DNA of 64,000 bases from Zopfochytrium polystomum (lineage: Eukaryota > Chytridiomycota > Chytridiomycetes > Chytridiales > Chytridiaceae). The number at the start of each line of letters is the position of its first letter. Position 1 is the stretch's first letter. Positions 45,314 through 56,514 of this stretch are shown piece by piece. The notes beneath the pieces are model-generated. The model made no database searches. It saw only the letters and a program-made list of their open reading frames with translations, and was not told the DNA's origin. Location: positions 1 to 64,000 of the forward strand of contig JAIVFJ010000215.1 in the NCBI GenBank assembly GCA_025765615.1. The letters run 5' to 3'. The position numbers and the translations under genes were made by a program.

Positions 45314-46921
45314 ATGGACGGTTCACGACTCCCAGACCACGTCGTGGAGGTCATCTGCGACCTCCTCCCCGCGCTCGCCGGCTTCCAGCTGGCAACCCTC
45401 TTCCGCCTCACCCCGCCCCAAACCCGCGCATTCCTCGACCTCCACCGCTACCCCCTCGATCGCGCGACCAAGCTCGGCGAAGTCGATCTCCTCGACCGTC
45501 TCCTCCCTCACTGCCGCTCCTCATCCGACAACACCACCACCACCCGCGGCGCCTCCCGTTTTTACACCACATCCGCGCTCCTAGCCGCGTCCGCAAACGG
45601 AGACCTCGCGCTCCTGCAATGGTGGAAAAACAGCGGACTTACGCTCCTCTATTCGACCGGCCCCGTCGTCGGCGCCAGCGCCAAAGGCCGGATCGACGTG
45701 CTCGACTGGTGGAACGCCGCCTGCGGCGTGCTGATGCGGTACACCGTCGACGCGATCGACCTCGCCAGCGCCGCCGGCCGCGTCGACGTGCTGGAGTGGT
45801 GGCTGCGCAGCGGGCGCGAGGTGCGGTACTCGTCGCGGGCGGTCGACGACGCGAGCGCGGGCGGGCACGTTGCGGTGCTGGAGTGGTGGAGGAGGGTTGC
45901 GGAGACGGGCGGGGTCGAGGCGGTGCGATACACGGAGAAGGCGGTCGACGCGGCCAGCGGGAACGGCCATGTCGACGTGCTGCGGTGGTGGGCGGCGTCC
46001 GGGCTCCAGGTTTTGTACACGAGTCGCGCCGGTCGACGCCGCGAGCGAGGGCGGGTGGGTCGACGTGTTGCGGTGGTGGTGGCGCGAGTCCGGGTTGGAG
46101 CTGCCCTACCGGGACGCGGTGCGGCTTGCGAGCGCGAGCGGACGGGTGGATGTGCTGCGGTGGTGGAAGGACGAGAGCGGGGTGGAGTTAGGGGCTGGTG
46201 GTGGAGGAGAGTACGCGGCGGGTCAAGCGATGGACGCGGCGAGCGTGAACGGACACGTGGATGTCCTGCAGTGGTGGAAGGACAGCGGGCTGCCGGTGCG
46301 GTACTCGGACCGCGCGATGGACGCCGCGAGCGGCGGCAAGCGTCTCGCGGCGCTGCAGTGGTGGAAGGACAGCGGTTTGCCGCTCAAGTACTCGGCGGCG
46401 GCTCTCCGCTCGGCGTCCAATGAACGGCGACGTGGAGGTGCTCGCGTGGTGGAAGGCCAGCGGGCTCGCGCTCAAGTATTCCGGCGGGGAGATGGCGGCC
46501 GCCAGCCGCGGGCAGCAGCTGGCGGTCCTGGACTGGTGGAGGGACAGCGGGCACGCGGAGCGGCAGAAGATCGACGAGGGCGTCGTGGATTCTGCGAGCG
46601 CCGACGGAGCGCTGGCGGTGCTGCAGTGGTGGCGGGACAGCGGGCTCGGGGTCAAGTACTCGGAAAAGGCGGTGGACCTCGCAAGCCAGAGCGGGCATGT
46701 GAGTGTCCTGCAGTGGTGGAAGGACAGCGGGTTGGAGATGAAGTACAGCGAGCAGGCCATGTGCGGTATCACGCAAGCGCGCGCCGTACCCGCGTTGCAG
46801 TGGTGGAAGGAGAGCGGGTTGCCGCTGAAGACCTGCAAACGTGGACAGCATCATTGAGAAATCGTTCGCCAGCAACGAGTTTGAGGTTGCCGAGTGGTGG
46901 TTCAGGGATTGGAAGAAATAA
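45314..46921 (+). CDS. Ankyrin-like WW-repeat protein with three frame breaks
   Basis: From the ATG at 45314 an F-box-like head (LPDHVVEVICDLLPALAG) leads into about a dozen repeats of some 33 residues of the form HVDVLxWWKDSGLxxxYSxxAMDAAS. The unit resembles the ankyrin-derived repeats common in chytrid proteins. The Trp-Trp pair and Tyr-Ser are kept in nearly every copy. The repeats run coherently to a stop at 46921 but change frame near 46030 (one extra base), 46418 (four extra bases, AATG or TGAA) and 46835. Removing these restores the repeat register, so indel error or very recent decay is likely. Function probably protein binding, perhaps as an SCF receptor. Confidence 0.7.
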
Positions 46922-47328
46922 ACACGGTTGTGATAAGCATGATCGGGGACATTGGGCAGTCGCTGTGACTGTGAGAACGCTGCACCGCACTGATCCCATG
47001 GGGGTTGTTTTTCTCGAACTGTCAACAGCATTGCCTGCCCTTCCCCAGAACAAGCAGACACCACAATTCGCTAAATTAGCCAATCATCAACCATCGTTGT
47101 TGTGTGTAGAGCTTTGGAAATATACGTATGAATGTTGTTGCTACTCGGTGAGTGAGTTGCAAGGGGTTGGTGGGAAAGAGTGCAAGCGCATCCCCAACGC
47201 CCCCAAAGTAATAATACATGTAATAAGGCCTGTCAGACAAGGGGGAAACAGAGAGAAACGTAGTATGTGTGCGAAATACTTGTCATCAAACGAGATCCAT
47301 CCATTTGCCAAACTAATAAGCAACAGCG

Positions 47329-47360
<32 letters not shown>

Positions 47361-47587
47361 CTACGAACGAACACAAAGTATCAACAAAAGCAGGTCAGCG
47401 AGCACTGGCAGCCGACGCCGGACCCACGGCACGCGCAAGTGCTCGCGTGTCGCGACGCGGCCTGTCGGACTTTGCATGAATGCTTTGTTTTTTTTGTTGT
47501 TTTTTTTTTCATTGTTTTTTTTTTTGTTTTGTTTTTTTGGGTTTTTTTTGCGGGAATTTATTAGTTCCCTAATGGAAAGGCAAGGTT

Positions 47588-47620
<33 letters not shown>

Positions 47621-47649
47621 CGTCGGCAGCCCATTCGCATTTTTTTTAC
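46922..47649. other. Intergenic with GA tract, T-rich block and poly-A
   Basis: Contains a GA tract at 47335-47360, a T-rich segment at 47486-47550 and a 31-base A run at 47589-47619. No gene recognised. Confidence 0.6.
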
Positions 47650-48886
47650 CTGCTCGTCCGCAACGCGCCAGTCGACGCTGTCAGAGCAGCGGCTCCGAGA
47701 GAGCATCCCCGCGGTCACATGATCGCCCACGACGGCCGACGTCGCGGCGGGCGGTGGCGGCGGCTTGGCGACCACGACCGAAGCCGGTCCGGCGGCGCGT
47801 GTGGCGAAGGTGTCAAAGCAGCGTGGAGGAGGAAGAAACTGCGCACGTGCCTGCTCCACCGGTGGCGCCGCCTCTTCCGCTGCCGCCGCAGCCGCCACCG
47901 GATTTGCATCACCGTCCGCCGTCTCCGGTTCCGCCGCGATCGCTGCCGCTGCTGCGGCGGCGGCTGCAGCCTCGGCTGTGGCGGCTGCGGCGGACATGCG
48001 GCGCGCAAAGAGGTCGGCGAGCGGCACCAGCGGGGTGGCGGCCGCGTCGAGGGGGATCGCCATGTGGCGCAAGTCCGCCGAGACGGTTCTGCGGCGTTGG
48101 TGGTGGCGCTGTTGGTGGCGCGACGCGGAGCCGCCCACTACCGGGGTGCGACAGACTGAGCGCAGGCGACGCCGCCAGGAGCGGGCGATCGCGCGGGGTG
48201 TGGGCGTCTGGATCTCCTTCCTCGTCGTCGTCGTAGTCGTCGTCGTCGACGGGGGCGCTCTCGCCGTCGGCCATGTCTAACAAGAGGGCGGCGTGCGACG
48301 CGAGAAACTCTGCGGTACGCGTGCGGGTCCTGTGGCGCCTTCCGTACGGCGGGGACGACGGCCGTCGGTGCAAGGGGACCGGCGGCTGCCGATGAGGCGA
48401 AGGGCGCACTGCCGTTGCTGCTTCCGACTGCTGTGGGGTCTTCTCCGACGCGGGTTCCTCCTCCGTCATGGGCGACATGGGGAACATGAGCGGGTCGTCG
48501 TCGTCGTCGTCGTCGTCGACGCCTGCAAGCGAGAAGGAGGACGACGTCGAGACGGTGGATGCGAGCGAGACGATGCTGCGACGCGCGGAATGCTTGGAAG
48601 AAAGAGGCCCCGTGAGCGAGAGCTGCGGGAGCGGCTGCCCCTGCTGCTTCGCAGCACGGGTGGGATCGGATGCGTAGTGCGGGTGCAGGGGTCCACGGAG
48701 ACCTTCGTCGTGGCGGATGACGCCGTCGCCGCCGCCGACGCCGTGGTGGTGGTGGTGGTGGTGGTGGTGGTCGTTGCCGTGGTCGTTGCCGTGGTCGTTG
48801 CCGCTGGGGTTGTTGGTGGTGTTGCTGGTGGTGGTTGTGGCCATCATTGTTGCAGAAGTTGTTGCTGCGGTTGTGTAGGAATTCAT
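47650..48886 (-). CDS. Disordered His/Ala/Asp-rich protein
   Basis: From the ATG at 48886: Thr/Asn-rich start, a run of nine His following GNDHGND repeats, acidic runs (eight Asp), Ser-rich SIVSLASTVSTSSSFSLAG, and MFPMSPMTEEEP. The downstream half, in another frame, reads RSWRRRLRSVC, AIPLDAAATPLVPLADLFARRM, a long poly-Ala helix and PRCFDTFATRAAGPA before a likely donor site at 47650. The frame change lies near 48220 in a GACGAC stretch. Composition resembles transcription-associated proteins, but no domain is seen. The 3' exon was not found. Low confidence in the exact structure. Confidence 0.4.
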
Positions 48887-49103
48887 TTCATTTCAGTTGC
48901 AATTGCTTCCTTATTTTTTTTATTTTTTTTTTTTTCTCGGTTTTTTGGTTCGTCGAATTTTCGGGGGAGGCATTTTCGTGTTCTATCGCTCACTCTCTTA
49001 CACACACACACACACTCTCTCTCTCTCTCGCTCTCTCTGAGGAAACTTGCACATGTGTTATTATTGAGTAATAGCAAAGGGTTAATACTACTTGATGTTC
49101 AAT

Positions 49104-50601
49104 TCAGAGCGAAATCACGACTCTTTCGCCGTTCGAAAACTTGGGAATCACATACGGGCACGATTCGCATCGAAAGTCGTCCCCCAAAGAGCACTGGGCG
49201 CGGGGGGGCGGGTGGAAGGGAGAAACCAGCGCAACATTAGCCCACTTTGCCACAACACAAATCCCGCAAACAAACAAACAAAACTCACATTCGCACACGA
49301 CGATCGCGGCGCCGAAAAGCCGCCGTCGTCAGAGTTGTTGTTTGCAACGCCGAGTCCCACGAGCTCCGCGTCCAGCGACCTCTCGATTTCCTCCCAGCGC
49401 CTCTCCTGCTCGTCCGCGAGCCCGCACTTGCACCGCACGCACGCCTTGCGCTTGCGTCGTGCCGCCGTCTCGGTGTTGGGACACGCTGCGTCGCCCGCGT
49501 GCCCGACCCGCCCCAGCTTGGCCCGGTCAGCCGGCTCCAGCAGCGACGCCTCGTCCTCGAGATCCTCGTCGTCCGCTTGCACACGCCACGCGCTCACTCG
49601 CGCGTCGACACCGCCCGCGGTCTCCTCGCTCCCCGTCTCAGCGATTCCAGCCTCACCCGTCGCAGACCCAGCAGTTGCAGCAGCCGCCGCCGTTGCGGCG
49701 GCAGCAGGGGCCCGCTTCCGCAGCCGCAGCTTGACAGCCGCACCAACTACGTACGCGGGCTTCGTCGCCCTCACCGCCACGACGCACAACCCGCCCTTGT
49801 CGCCCCACCGCGCCACGACGCGCGCCCGCTCCGCCTCCCTCGCCTCCGCGTCCCTCAACCCCACCCCAATCCCCCACGCCGCGACCCACGCCTCGATATC
49901 CTCACTCGCCGGCTGCTGCTGCTGGCCGTCCTCCGCGGGCCGTGCCACGTCCTCGGCGACGACAAAGCCGGTCAGGCGCAGCTGGGTGACGAGGCTGCGC
50001 GGGGTGTATGCCGGCAGCAGCGCCGCGAGCGCGGGCGGCGTCGCGGAGGGCGTCGACGGGGTGTACGCTGTTGCCGAGTCGGCGAGGCACGGCTCGTGGA
50101 GGTGCAGCGTGCCGCCGGGGGCGAGGGAGGCGAAGAAGGAGGAGAGGGTGGCTGGGGAGTGGGAGAAGGCGCGCGGCGCGAGGAGGCCGGCGTGGATGGC
50201 GGTGTAGGCGTTGGGCGGGAGGTTGACTTTGTGGGGGGGGGGTTGGGAGGTTAGAGGACTCCATTCACCGCCATCGACGAGGATGGGCGCCACCCGCAGT
50301 CACCATCACTATCAATCTCGCTGACGCAACACAGTCTACTATCTACTACTCACTGTGAGGGAGGCGATCCAGCTGCTCAAAGTGCAAGATCGTGGCGGCG
50401 GCGGGCAACTTGTTTTCGGCGGGGTGCGATGCCGCCGCTGCGAGATCGCTCAGGATGGAATCTCTTGCCCCGCTTGATGTCTGCGGCCGAGGCGCGGGGG
50501 TTGCCGACGAGCAGCACCTTCACCTTCTTGTCGGCGGTGGCCACGGCGGCGGCGGCGGCGGCGGCGGGGCCGCGCGGTGCAGCGGTATTGTTGCCAGTCA
50601 T
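49104..50601 (-). CDS. DRE2: Dre2/anamorsin, Fe-S protein of the CIA pathway
   Basis: Exons: 50601-50354, 50226-49289, 49193-49104. The N-terminal domain is methyltransferase-like (APRAFSHSPATLSSFF, LAPGGTLHLHEPCLAD). The two C-terminal cluster motifs are present. The first is CX13CX2CXC ending CVRCKCGLADEQ, for the 2Fe-2S site. The second is CX2CX7CX2C, read across the last splice as SSCANCSLGDDFRCESCPY. Dre2 passes electrons from Tah18/Ndor1 to early cytosolic Fe-S assembly. Exon 1 is one base out of phase with exon 2. It reads MTGNNTAAP...KVKVLLVG in one frame and ILSDLAAAASHPAENK in the next; the GGGG near 50475 is a candidate extra base. Confidence 0.93.
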
Positions 50602-50650
50602 ATGGTGATGATGATATGATGGACAAAAACAAAACAAAAAGGGAAACGAC

Positions 50651-50651
<1 letters not shown>

Positions 50652-50689
<38 letters not shown>
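50652..50689. repeat. Poly-A run (about 38) upstream of DRE2
   Basis: Read directly. It lies 50-90 bases upstream of the DRE2 ATG, where on the coding strand it is a poly-T promoter element. Confidence 0.95.
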
Positions 50690-50691
<2 letters not shown>

Positions 50692-50699
50692 AAATGGGT

Positions 50700-51441
50700 G
50701 GAGTCCGCCGCGCATCACTGGCGGCGGAGGCCAGTAGGGTGGCCATCGACGACCTGGCGGTATCCGATTTGCCCGTGTGGCCCTTCCCCCCTCTCCCTTT
50801 CTCCCCTGCGTCTCACCCGACCCGCCGCGCGACCGCGCCTGCTTGTCGCGTCGGCGGCCGCAGGGACCTGCGACATTTCATCGTCATTCCTTCTGGTCAG
50901 GTCGGTTTTGTATGTCGGTTCCGGCGCGGTAACGTCGGGGGTGCCGCGATGAAGCTTGAGAAGCATATCCAAATCAATGGAATTTTCCAGTGGCTGCGCA
51001 GCTCGTAACTCAGGCTACGCAGCAATGTGTTGGTGGACGCCCCTCGTGCCCCACTGCGGGCACAACACCCCTGTGCCAGGTGCCGGCATGCGAACTGTGA
51101 GATTTGCCACCGAATCAAGCCAATCATCGTAACTGCCACTGGCACCGCGGTTCCGTTACCAAGCAAGCCGCAGCCACCGGAATTCCGGTTGCCTGGATGT
51201 GCTTCTCGCCCTTAATTGAAAACATCCAGGGCCACCGTGATTGACGCCAACATTGCATCGGTGAAATAGATTTGGAAATCAAAATTACGCGCGAACTACT
51301 TATGCCTGTGGTGGCATCGTAACCTGAAAAACTGTTGACGCGTTGCTGATCCAGCAGTGTAAAAATAAGGAGATACAAAACTCCCAATCTTCAGTAAAGA
51401 AATCCTAAAATACTTGAACAGTATCACCCCTCCCGCATCCC
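50700..51441. other. Intergenic, nothing recognised
   Basis: About 740 bases between the DRE2 promoter and the next stop codon. Short open frames without recognisable features. Confidence 0.5.
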
Positions 51442-53365
51442 TCATAGTCTCCGGCCCCGCTCATTCCTGTACACCTTCCACAGCTCGCTCGCGAGCAGCT
51501 TGCCATCCACCCCAGCCCCGGTCCCCGCGGCGTGCGCCCCTCCGCGACAGCCGGCACCGCCGCCCTTGCCCGCCTGCCGCCCGTCCACAGCCAGCCCCAT
51601 CCCCGCCGCCGCCCCGACTTTGCCCCCGCCGCAGGGCTTCCGCCACCGCGGGTCGCCGCCCGACTGCGCAGGCAGCGCCTTCATCAGCGACAGCGACGCG
51701 CTCAGCGACAGCGCGATCGCGTCCATCCGGTGCGGGTCGGTCGGCGCACCCACGGCGGCGGACTGCGCGTCGACTGCGGCGGCGGCGGACTTGCCGGCGA
51801 GGTTTGGGAAGGAGACGGAGCGGCGGTCTTGGGCGGGGCCGCCGCCACCGCCGCCGCCGATGCTGCTGCAAGACGCGGCGGGCTTTGGCCGCGAGGACGT
51901 CGCAGTCGGGGCGGCGTACGGGCTTCGTGATGTGGTGGTGTCGGTGCGCCGTCCACCGGGGAGGATCGGAAGTCGGTCTGTGGATTCCTGCTGGGGGAGG
52001 AAGGGAGGTGGGGAGGTGGTGAGGGGCGACGTTGTTAAGCGAAAGCTCCAACTCATATTTCGTTTATGACGCTCTTACTTTCGCGACTCCCGTCGACGTC
52101 AACAGCGGATGAAAGTACTGCCCCATGCCCCGCTCGTCCTCCCGCCCGAGCTTCTTCTTTACCGTCCACCCGGGCGACTCCTCGGCTGTCCACTTGCCGT
52201 CGACAAGAAATATCGCACCGCTCCTCGCCGCGGCTGCTTTCCGGCGAACGCTACCGTGCTCGCGCCGATACGGCGGCAGCTGCTGGTAGGGGTGCAGCGG
52301 CGGAAACAGCTTGCGGAGCTCCTTCATTGTCAGCGTCGCGACCAGCTTCTGCTGCCGCCACTGCGTGATCAGGTCCGAGTCGGGGGTCGCGACGGCGGCG
52401 GGCACACCTGCTTCCACCCCAGCTGCGGTGGACGCGCCCGGTCCCGCCGTCGTCGTTGACGGCTTTTGTCCAGGGTTCTGGGAGCTGGCGGTGCCCGCGA
52501 TCGTCGGACGGACCCCCGCTTGGTTCGACGCCGCCCGCCGCGACCGGAGCTCCTGCTCCTGCTCGTCCTCCGCCGCGAACGGCGCAGGCCCCATCCTTGA
52601 CCGCGTCAGCACCTGTCGGGCGGGCCCGCCGTCGCCGCCACCGCCCGCCTCGGCGCCGACGCCGGCGTCGGCGCGCCGCTTCCGGTCCTTTGGCGGGCTG
52701 CCCGGCGTCACGATCTTGACCGCCACGCCCTCCAGCCGACGCGACGGCGCGGCCGCTGCTGCCGCCGCCGTCGCCGTCTTTGCGAACGACGCCCCCGACG
52801 TTGCCCCGCCCCCGCTGCCGTCCTCCGCAGGAGGTCCCACCGCACGCGCGCCCAGCCTCCGCGCTTCGCCGTGCGACAGGACGGCCGGTCCCGCGTCGAC
52901 GACGCCCTCGCCCCGCTCGACCAGCACCCGCTTCGCAACGTCCGCGAGCTGCAGCCTCCCGCCGCCCCTCCCGCCCGCCGCCGCACCGCCCCCGCCGACC
53001 GCCACAGCAGCACCACCACCACCACCGCCTCCCCCGACGCCGCCCCCGCGCTTCGGCAGGTATGACCGCGCCTCTCCCGTCGCGTAATGGAACTCGGCGA
53101 ACGCGTCGCCGAGCCCCGTCGCCGTCCACGGCTCGATCGTCGTCGTCGCCGCCGCCGCCGTCGCCGCGTCGGTCGCGCCCGCCGCCGACTCGTCGAGGAG
53201 CAGCAACAGCAGCGCGTCGACGGCGGCCGGCGCGATCGCGGGGGGTGGAGGGGACGCGCCGGCGGCGGCGGTGGAAGGCGGGAGGGTGGTGGTGGTGGTG
53301 GTGGGGGCGGTGATGAAGGATGGCGCGGGGGGCTCTGCGGGGCGTAGGTGGGACGGGGTCGGCAT
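51442..53365 (-). CDS. Gly/Ala/Pro-rich protein of 611 aa, unknown
   Basis: Two exons join in phase 0 (53365-52079 and 51990-51442; 88-bp intron ending CCCCCAG). It has an N-terminal Pro/Thr-rich segment, a helical block (VDALLLLLLDESAAGATDAA) and long poly-Gly and poly-Ala tracts. One compact, charged region (WRQQKLVATLTMKELRKLFPP, then LVDGKWTAEESPGWTVKKKLG) at about residues 340-425 is the most domain-like part. Exon 2 has a Ser/Leu helix (AIALSLSASLSLMKAL). No family recognised. The compact region is where a homology search should start. Confidence 0.55.
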
Positions 53366-53483
53366 CGGCGTGGGGGTTGGCGACGCAAAGGTTCCAGCAT
53401 CCGTGGTTGGGGGGGGGGGGGAGTGTTTTTCGGATCAGTTGAGGTTGAGGGGGAGTGCAGCGCGTAAATTTTTTTTTTTTTTT

Positions 53484-53770
53484 GAAACGATTTGGGTCGA
53501 AATGAAAGGTACGAGGTGATGGAGGAAACGAAAGGTAACCTTTTGGGCGATCGCGAAGCGCGTCTGCAGTTGCTCCTTGGGTGGTGCCGTTTGCGGTCGT
53601 GCCTCGGGACCACCATTTTTCCACGGACGATGATATCACGTCCATCGCAACTGTCGCTTAGGCTGAACCCCAGTCGGGGAGGAAGGCAGCAAGAAACCCC
53701 CGACGTGTCGATACCCTTCAAAATGCACCGCAGATGAAGCTTCTCGATGGAAAGAGTCTCTAGATTTTTT
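53484..53770 (+). ncRNA. Structured RNA, SRP RNA candidate
   Basis: A long outer helix pairs 53550-53567 with 53730-53748 (ATCG, GAAGC and CGTCTGC with GCAGATG, GCTTC, CGAT). Inside are AGTTGC/GCAACT (53568-53573 with 53647-53652), GGTGGT/ACCACC (53580-53585 with 53609-53614), GGACG/CGTCC (53625-53643) and GTCGGGG/CCCCGAC (53673-53704). The block CCAGTCGGGGAGGAAGGCAG then CAAG resembles the SRP54-binding helix 8 of SRP RNA (E. coli CAGGTCCGGAAGGAAGCAGC). A T7 run at 53765-53771 is a Pol III terminator. Length and architecture fit SRP RNA; the Alu domain was not proven. Confidence 0.5.
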
Positions 53771-53771
53771 T

Positions 53772-54166
53772 ATCGACGATCATCAAGGACACAAATGTCA
53801 AAAAGCGACAGAGGTCGCCATCTCATCGTGACTCTTGTTAAACGCTGCTTGCAAGTGCATCTTACATTCGTTTCAGTGCGGACAGAGGCGGTGGGCGACC
53901 CCTTCTCGCATTCTCAATAAAGTCCTGTTCCAGTGCGCCAAAGCAGCGAGAAAAAAATTCTACAATGGGAACAAGCAGTGCCGGCCTCCATTATTTCACT
54001 TTGAAACTACCACACCACGGCGCAGTTCCACAGCAGATCCACCACAAGTAGAAAATAAACGATCTTCACAATTGAGCCACCGCTCGACTCCTCTCTATGT
54101 GGCACCATTACGAGGGGGCAAACAAGAACTCAAAAACAGAACTGTTCCTGAAAACGTCTCGCGCTC
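53772..54166. other. Intergenic, nothing recognised
   Basis: About 400 bases between the structured RNA and the stop of the membrane protein on the other strand. Confidence 0.5.
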
Positions 54167-56514
54167 TCATACCGGACCCGCAATGCCGCGAATAATGCAG
54201 CCCGCCGCGAACAGCATCGCGGCGGTCCCAAACAGCGCATGCACCGCGTCCCCCAAGTACCCCGCCGCATCGCACAGCCCCTCTGCCGGCTCTTGCTCCT
54301 TCGGCGCGGCGCCCGCGGCTCGCCGTCCGCCCAGCGACAGCATCCCCCCGCCCCCGCCACCGCCGCCGCTGCCATAGCACACGCCGCCCCACCCGGCCAG
54401 CCACCACGCGACGGCAGCGTTCCCGGCCAGGTCGATCCCGATCAAGTACACCACCTGCGCGACGACAGGGTACGGCACAGGCGGCACAATGCCCGCGGCC
54501 ACGCCCGCGCCGAACGGGGTTGGCGCGGCGTTGTCGCCGAGTGACGCGCGGAACCCGGGCGTCGTCGAGCCGGAGCCAAAGTGCACGACCGTCACGACCA
54601 GCGCGAGGGATAGGAAGCAGCCCGTCGCGTGACCGATGCAGATCGCGTAGTGGCTGGCGGCGAGGAGACGCAGCCGTGCGAGGGGCGTGAAGGGCTGGTT
54701 GGGTGGGGTGAGGGGGGAGGGCGGGGGTGCCGGCCACGGAGACGGCCGGGTTGGCGGAGCCGTGCTGTTGTGGGAGAAAGGAGGGACGGCGCGATGTGGG
54801 TGGTGGTGGCCGCGCGGGGATATGCGGGAAGGGCGGTATGGGGGCAATGAGGTCTAACGGCGCGGGTTGGAGTCGGAGGGAGATGCCCTCCCGTGCGGCC
54901 GCGGCGCGTCCGATCTGTACGCGGATGCGTGCCGCGACGAATAACGTCACGAGCCACTGCCACACGCAAAAGGCCGGTGCGATCGTGAAGATTGCATCGA
55001 GGCTGAACGGAAAGAGGAGAGCGGTGCGAGACACGGCGGTGGAAATCTGGCGGATGCAGAGGGCGTAGCTCGTCAGGGCTGAGGCCGCGCAGTCGAATTC
55101 TTCGAGGCTTTCGGCGTCGTCTCGGTCTGGGGTTGAGGGGGTGGGGCTGCTCGCGTGCGATCGCCAGTGGGTCCAAAGGTGATGGCGGGTGAAGCGATCG
55201 CTGAACAGGGCGGGCACTTTGGTCGTGGCGGGCGCGAGGCTTCGAAGCAGAATGAGCCGAAGTCGGGGTATGTCGGGAATGTGGAAACACAGCGTGACAC
55301 TGAGGGAATCAAACACTGCTTGGGTCAGGAATGCTTTCAAATAAAAGTTTGGACCGATCAAGGCGAGGAAGAGGGCTCCTGAGAGAGTGTATCTTGCAAC
55401 CTTTTTTATACAAGTGTAAGCAAAGGCCAAGTTGGATGGAGCCAAGACGCGGCGCCTAACCTTGGTAACACCGCACAAAACGAGTGACGCCAGCATTGAC
55501 AACTTGACTTTGTCCAGCTTGGATGCATCAGGAGACCGTTCCACAAGAACGAACACCGCGAGGGCCATCGCCACAAAGCTCAGCAGCGCTTCAACCGCGT
55601 CCGACAGCGCCGTCGACACCAGGAGGGCCGCAGCCATAGAAAAGGACTTGAAGGCGACAACAACTCCCCAGACGACGGCAATCTCACAGTACACCCTTCC
55701 CCAGGACCCAGGCTTCAGCAGCGACCAATCGATACACGGAAGCAGCCGCGCCAACGGCGACAGAGGCCGGTCGCGCCGCACCGAGCCGCCGCCGCCGCCG
55801 CCGTCGCGCCTCCGAATGCGACGCCGCAGCGTTCGCTCCTCATCGTGCGGTACCGCCGCCACCGCCGCCGCCGCGAAGTCGACGCGTCTCAGCTGGGCCA
55901 CGGTCGTCCGGCACGTCATGAGCAGCCCCAGCGCGGCCAGGTCGGTGCCGGCGCTGCAGAGGAATGTGCCGAGGGCTTTGTCGGAGACGGGAACGGCACC
56001 GCCGGCGCCGGCGCCGGCGGTCGAAGCGCGCAGGTACCCCGGGAACGTGGCCACGAAACAGATGATGGCCATTCCGGAGACTGTGTGAAGAAGGACGAAG
56101 GGGAGGAAGGCCGAGAGCCCGCGTGCGGGGAGCAGCAGGAACACTCGGCTTCGTGTCGAGAGCGTGCGCAGAGCGGACGTCGAAGGAACGGCGGCTGCGG
56201 CGGCGGTGGCATCGATCGGGGGGTGCAGATCTTCCTCCTCCTCCCAAAGGCTCCGGATCCAGCTTGAGGCTCTCGATCGCAGTCGGTCGCTTCCAGAGAA
56301 TAGGCTGCTCGTGCGACTGGATTGGCTTTTTGCCCCGACTACTCGGATGCTATCGTCTGTTTGGATTTTGTCTGAGAGTTGGGGGGGCGCTTTCTTTCTT
56401 TCAGTATGCTTGGTTCCAGGCCGACCGTGATCGTACGTGCTCACCTCCACTTCCACTTCTCGCCTTCACGTCTCGGTCCAGGAGCACTGCCCGCACATTT
56501 GCGGCCGGGCGCAT
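54167..56514 (-). CDS. Polytopic membrane protein, about 10 helices
   Basis: Exon 1 is 56514-56445 (MRPAANVRAVLLDRD). A 73-bp intron ends CTCTCAG, and exon 2 starts at 56371 (DKIQTDDSIRVVG). Helices include FLPFVLLHTVSGMAIICFVA, GTFLCSAGTDLAALGLLM, IAVVWGVVVAFKSFSMAAAL, LLSFVAMALAVFVLV, FLALIGPNFYLKAFL, IAPAFCVWQWLVTLFVAA and, in another frame, TGCFLSLALVVTVVHF, VAQVVYLIGIDLAGNAAV and LFGTAAMLFAAGCIIRG. A frame change lies near 54,700-54,800 in G/C homopolymers. An Arg-rich cytosolic loop (LRRRIRRR) follows the second helix. The family is not identified; it looks like a chytrid orphan or receptor-like protein. Confidence 0.6.
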
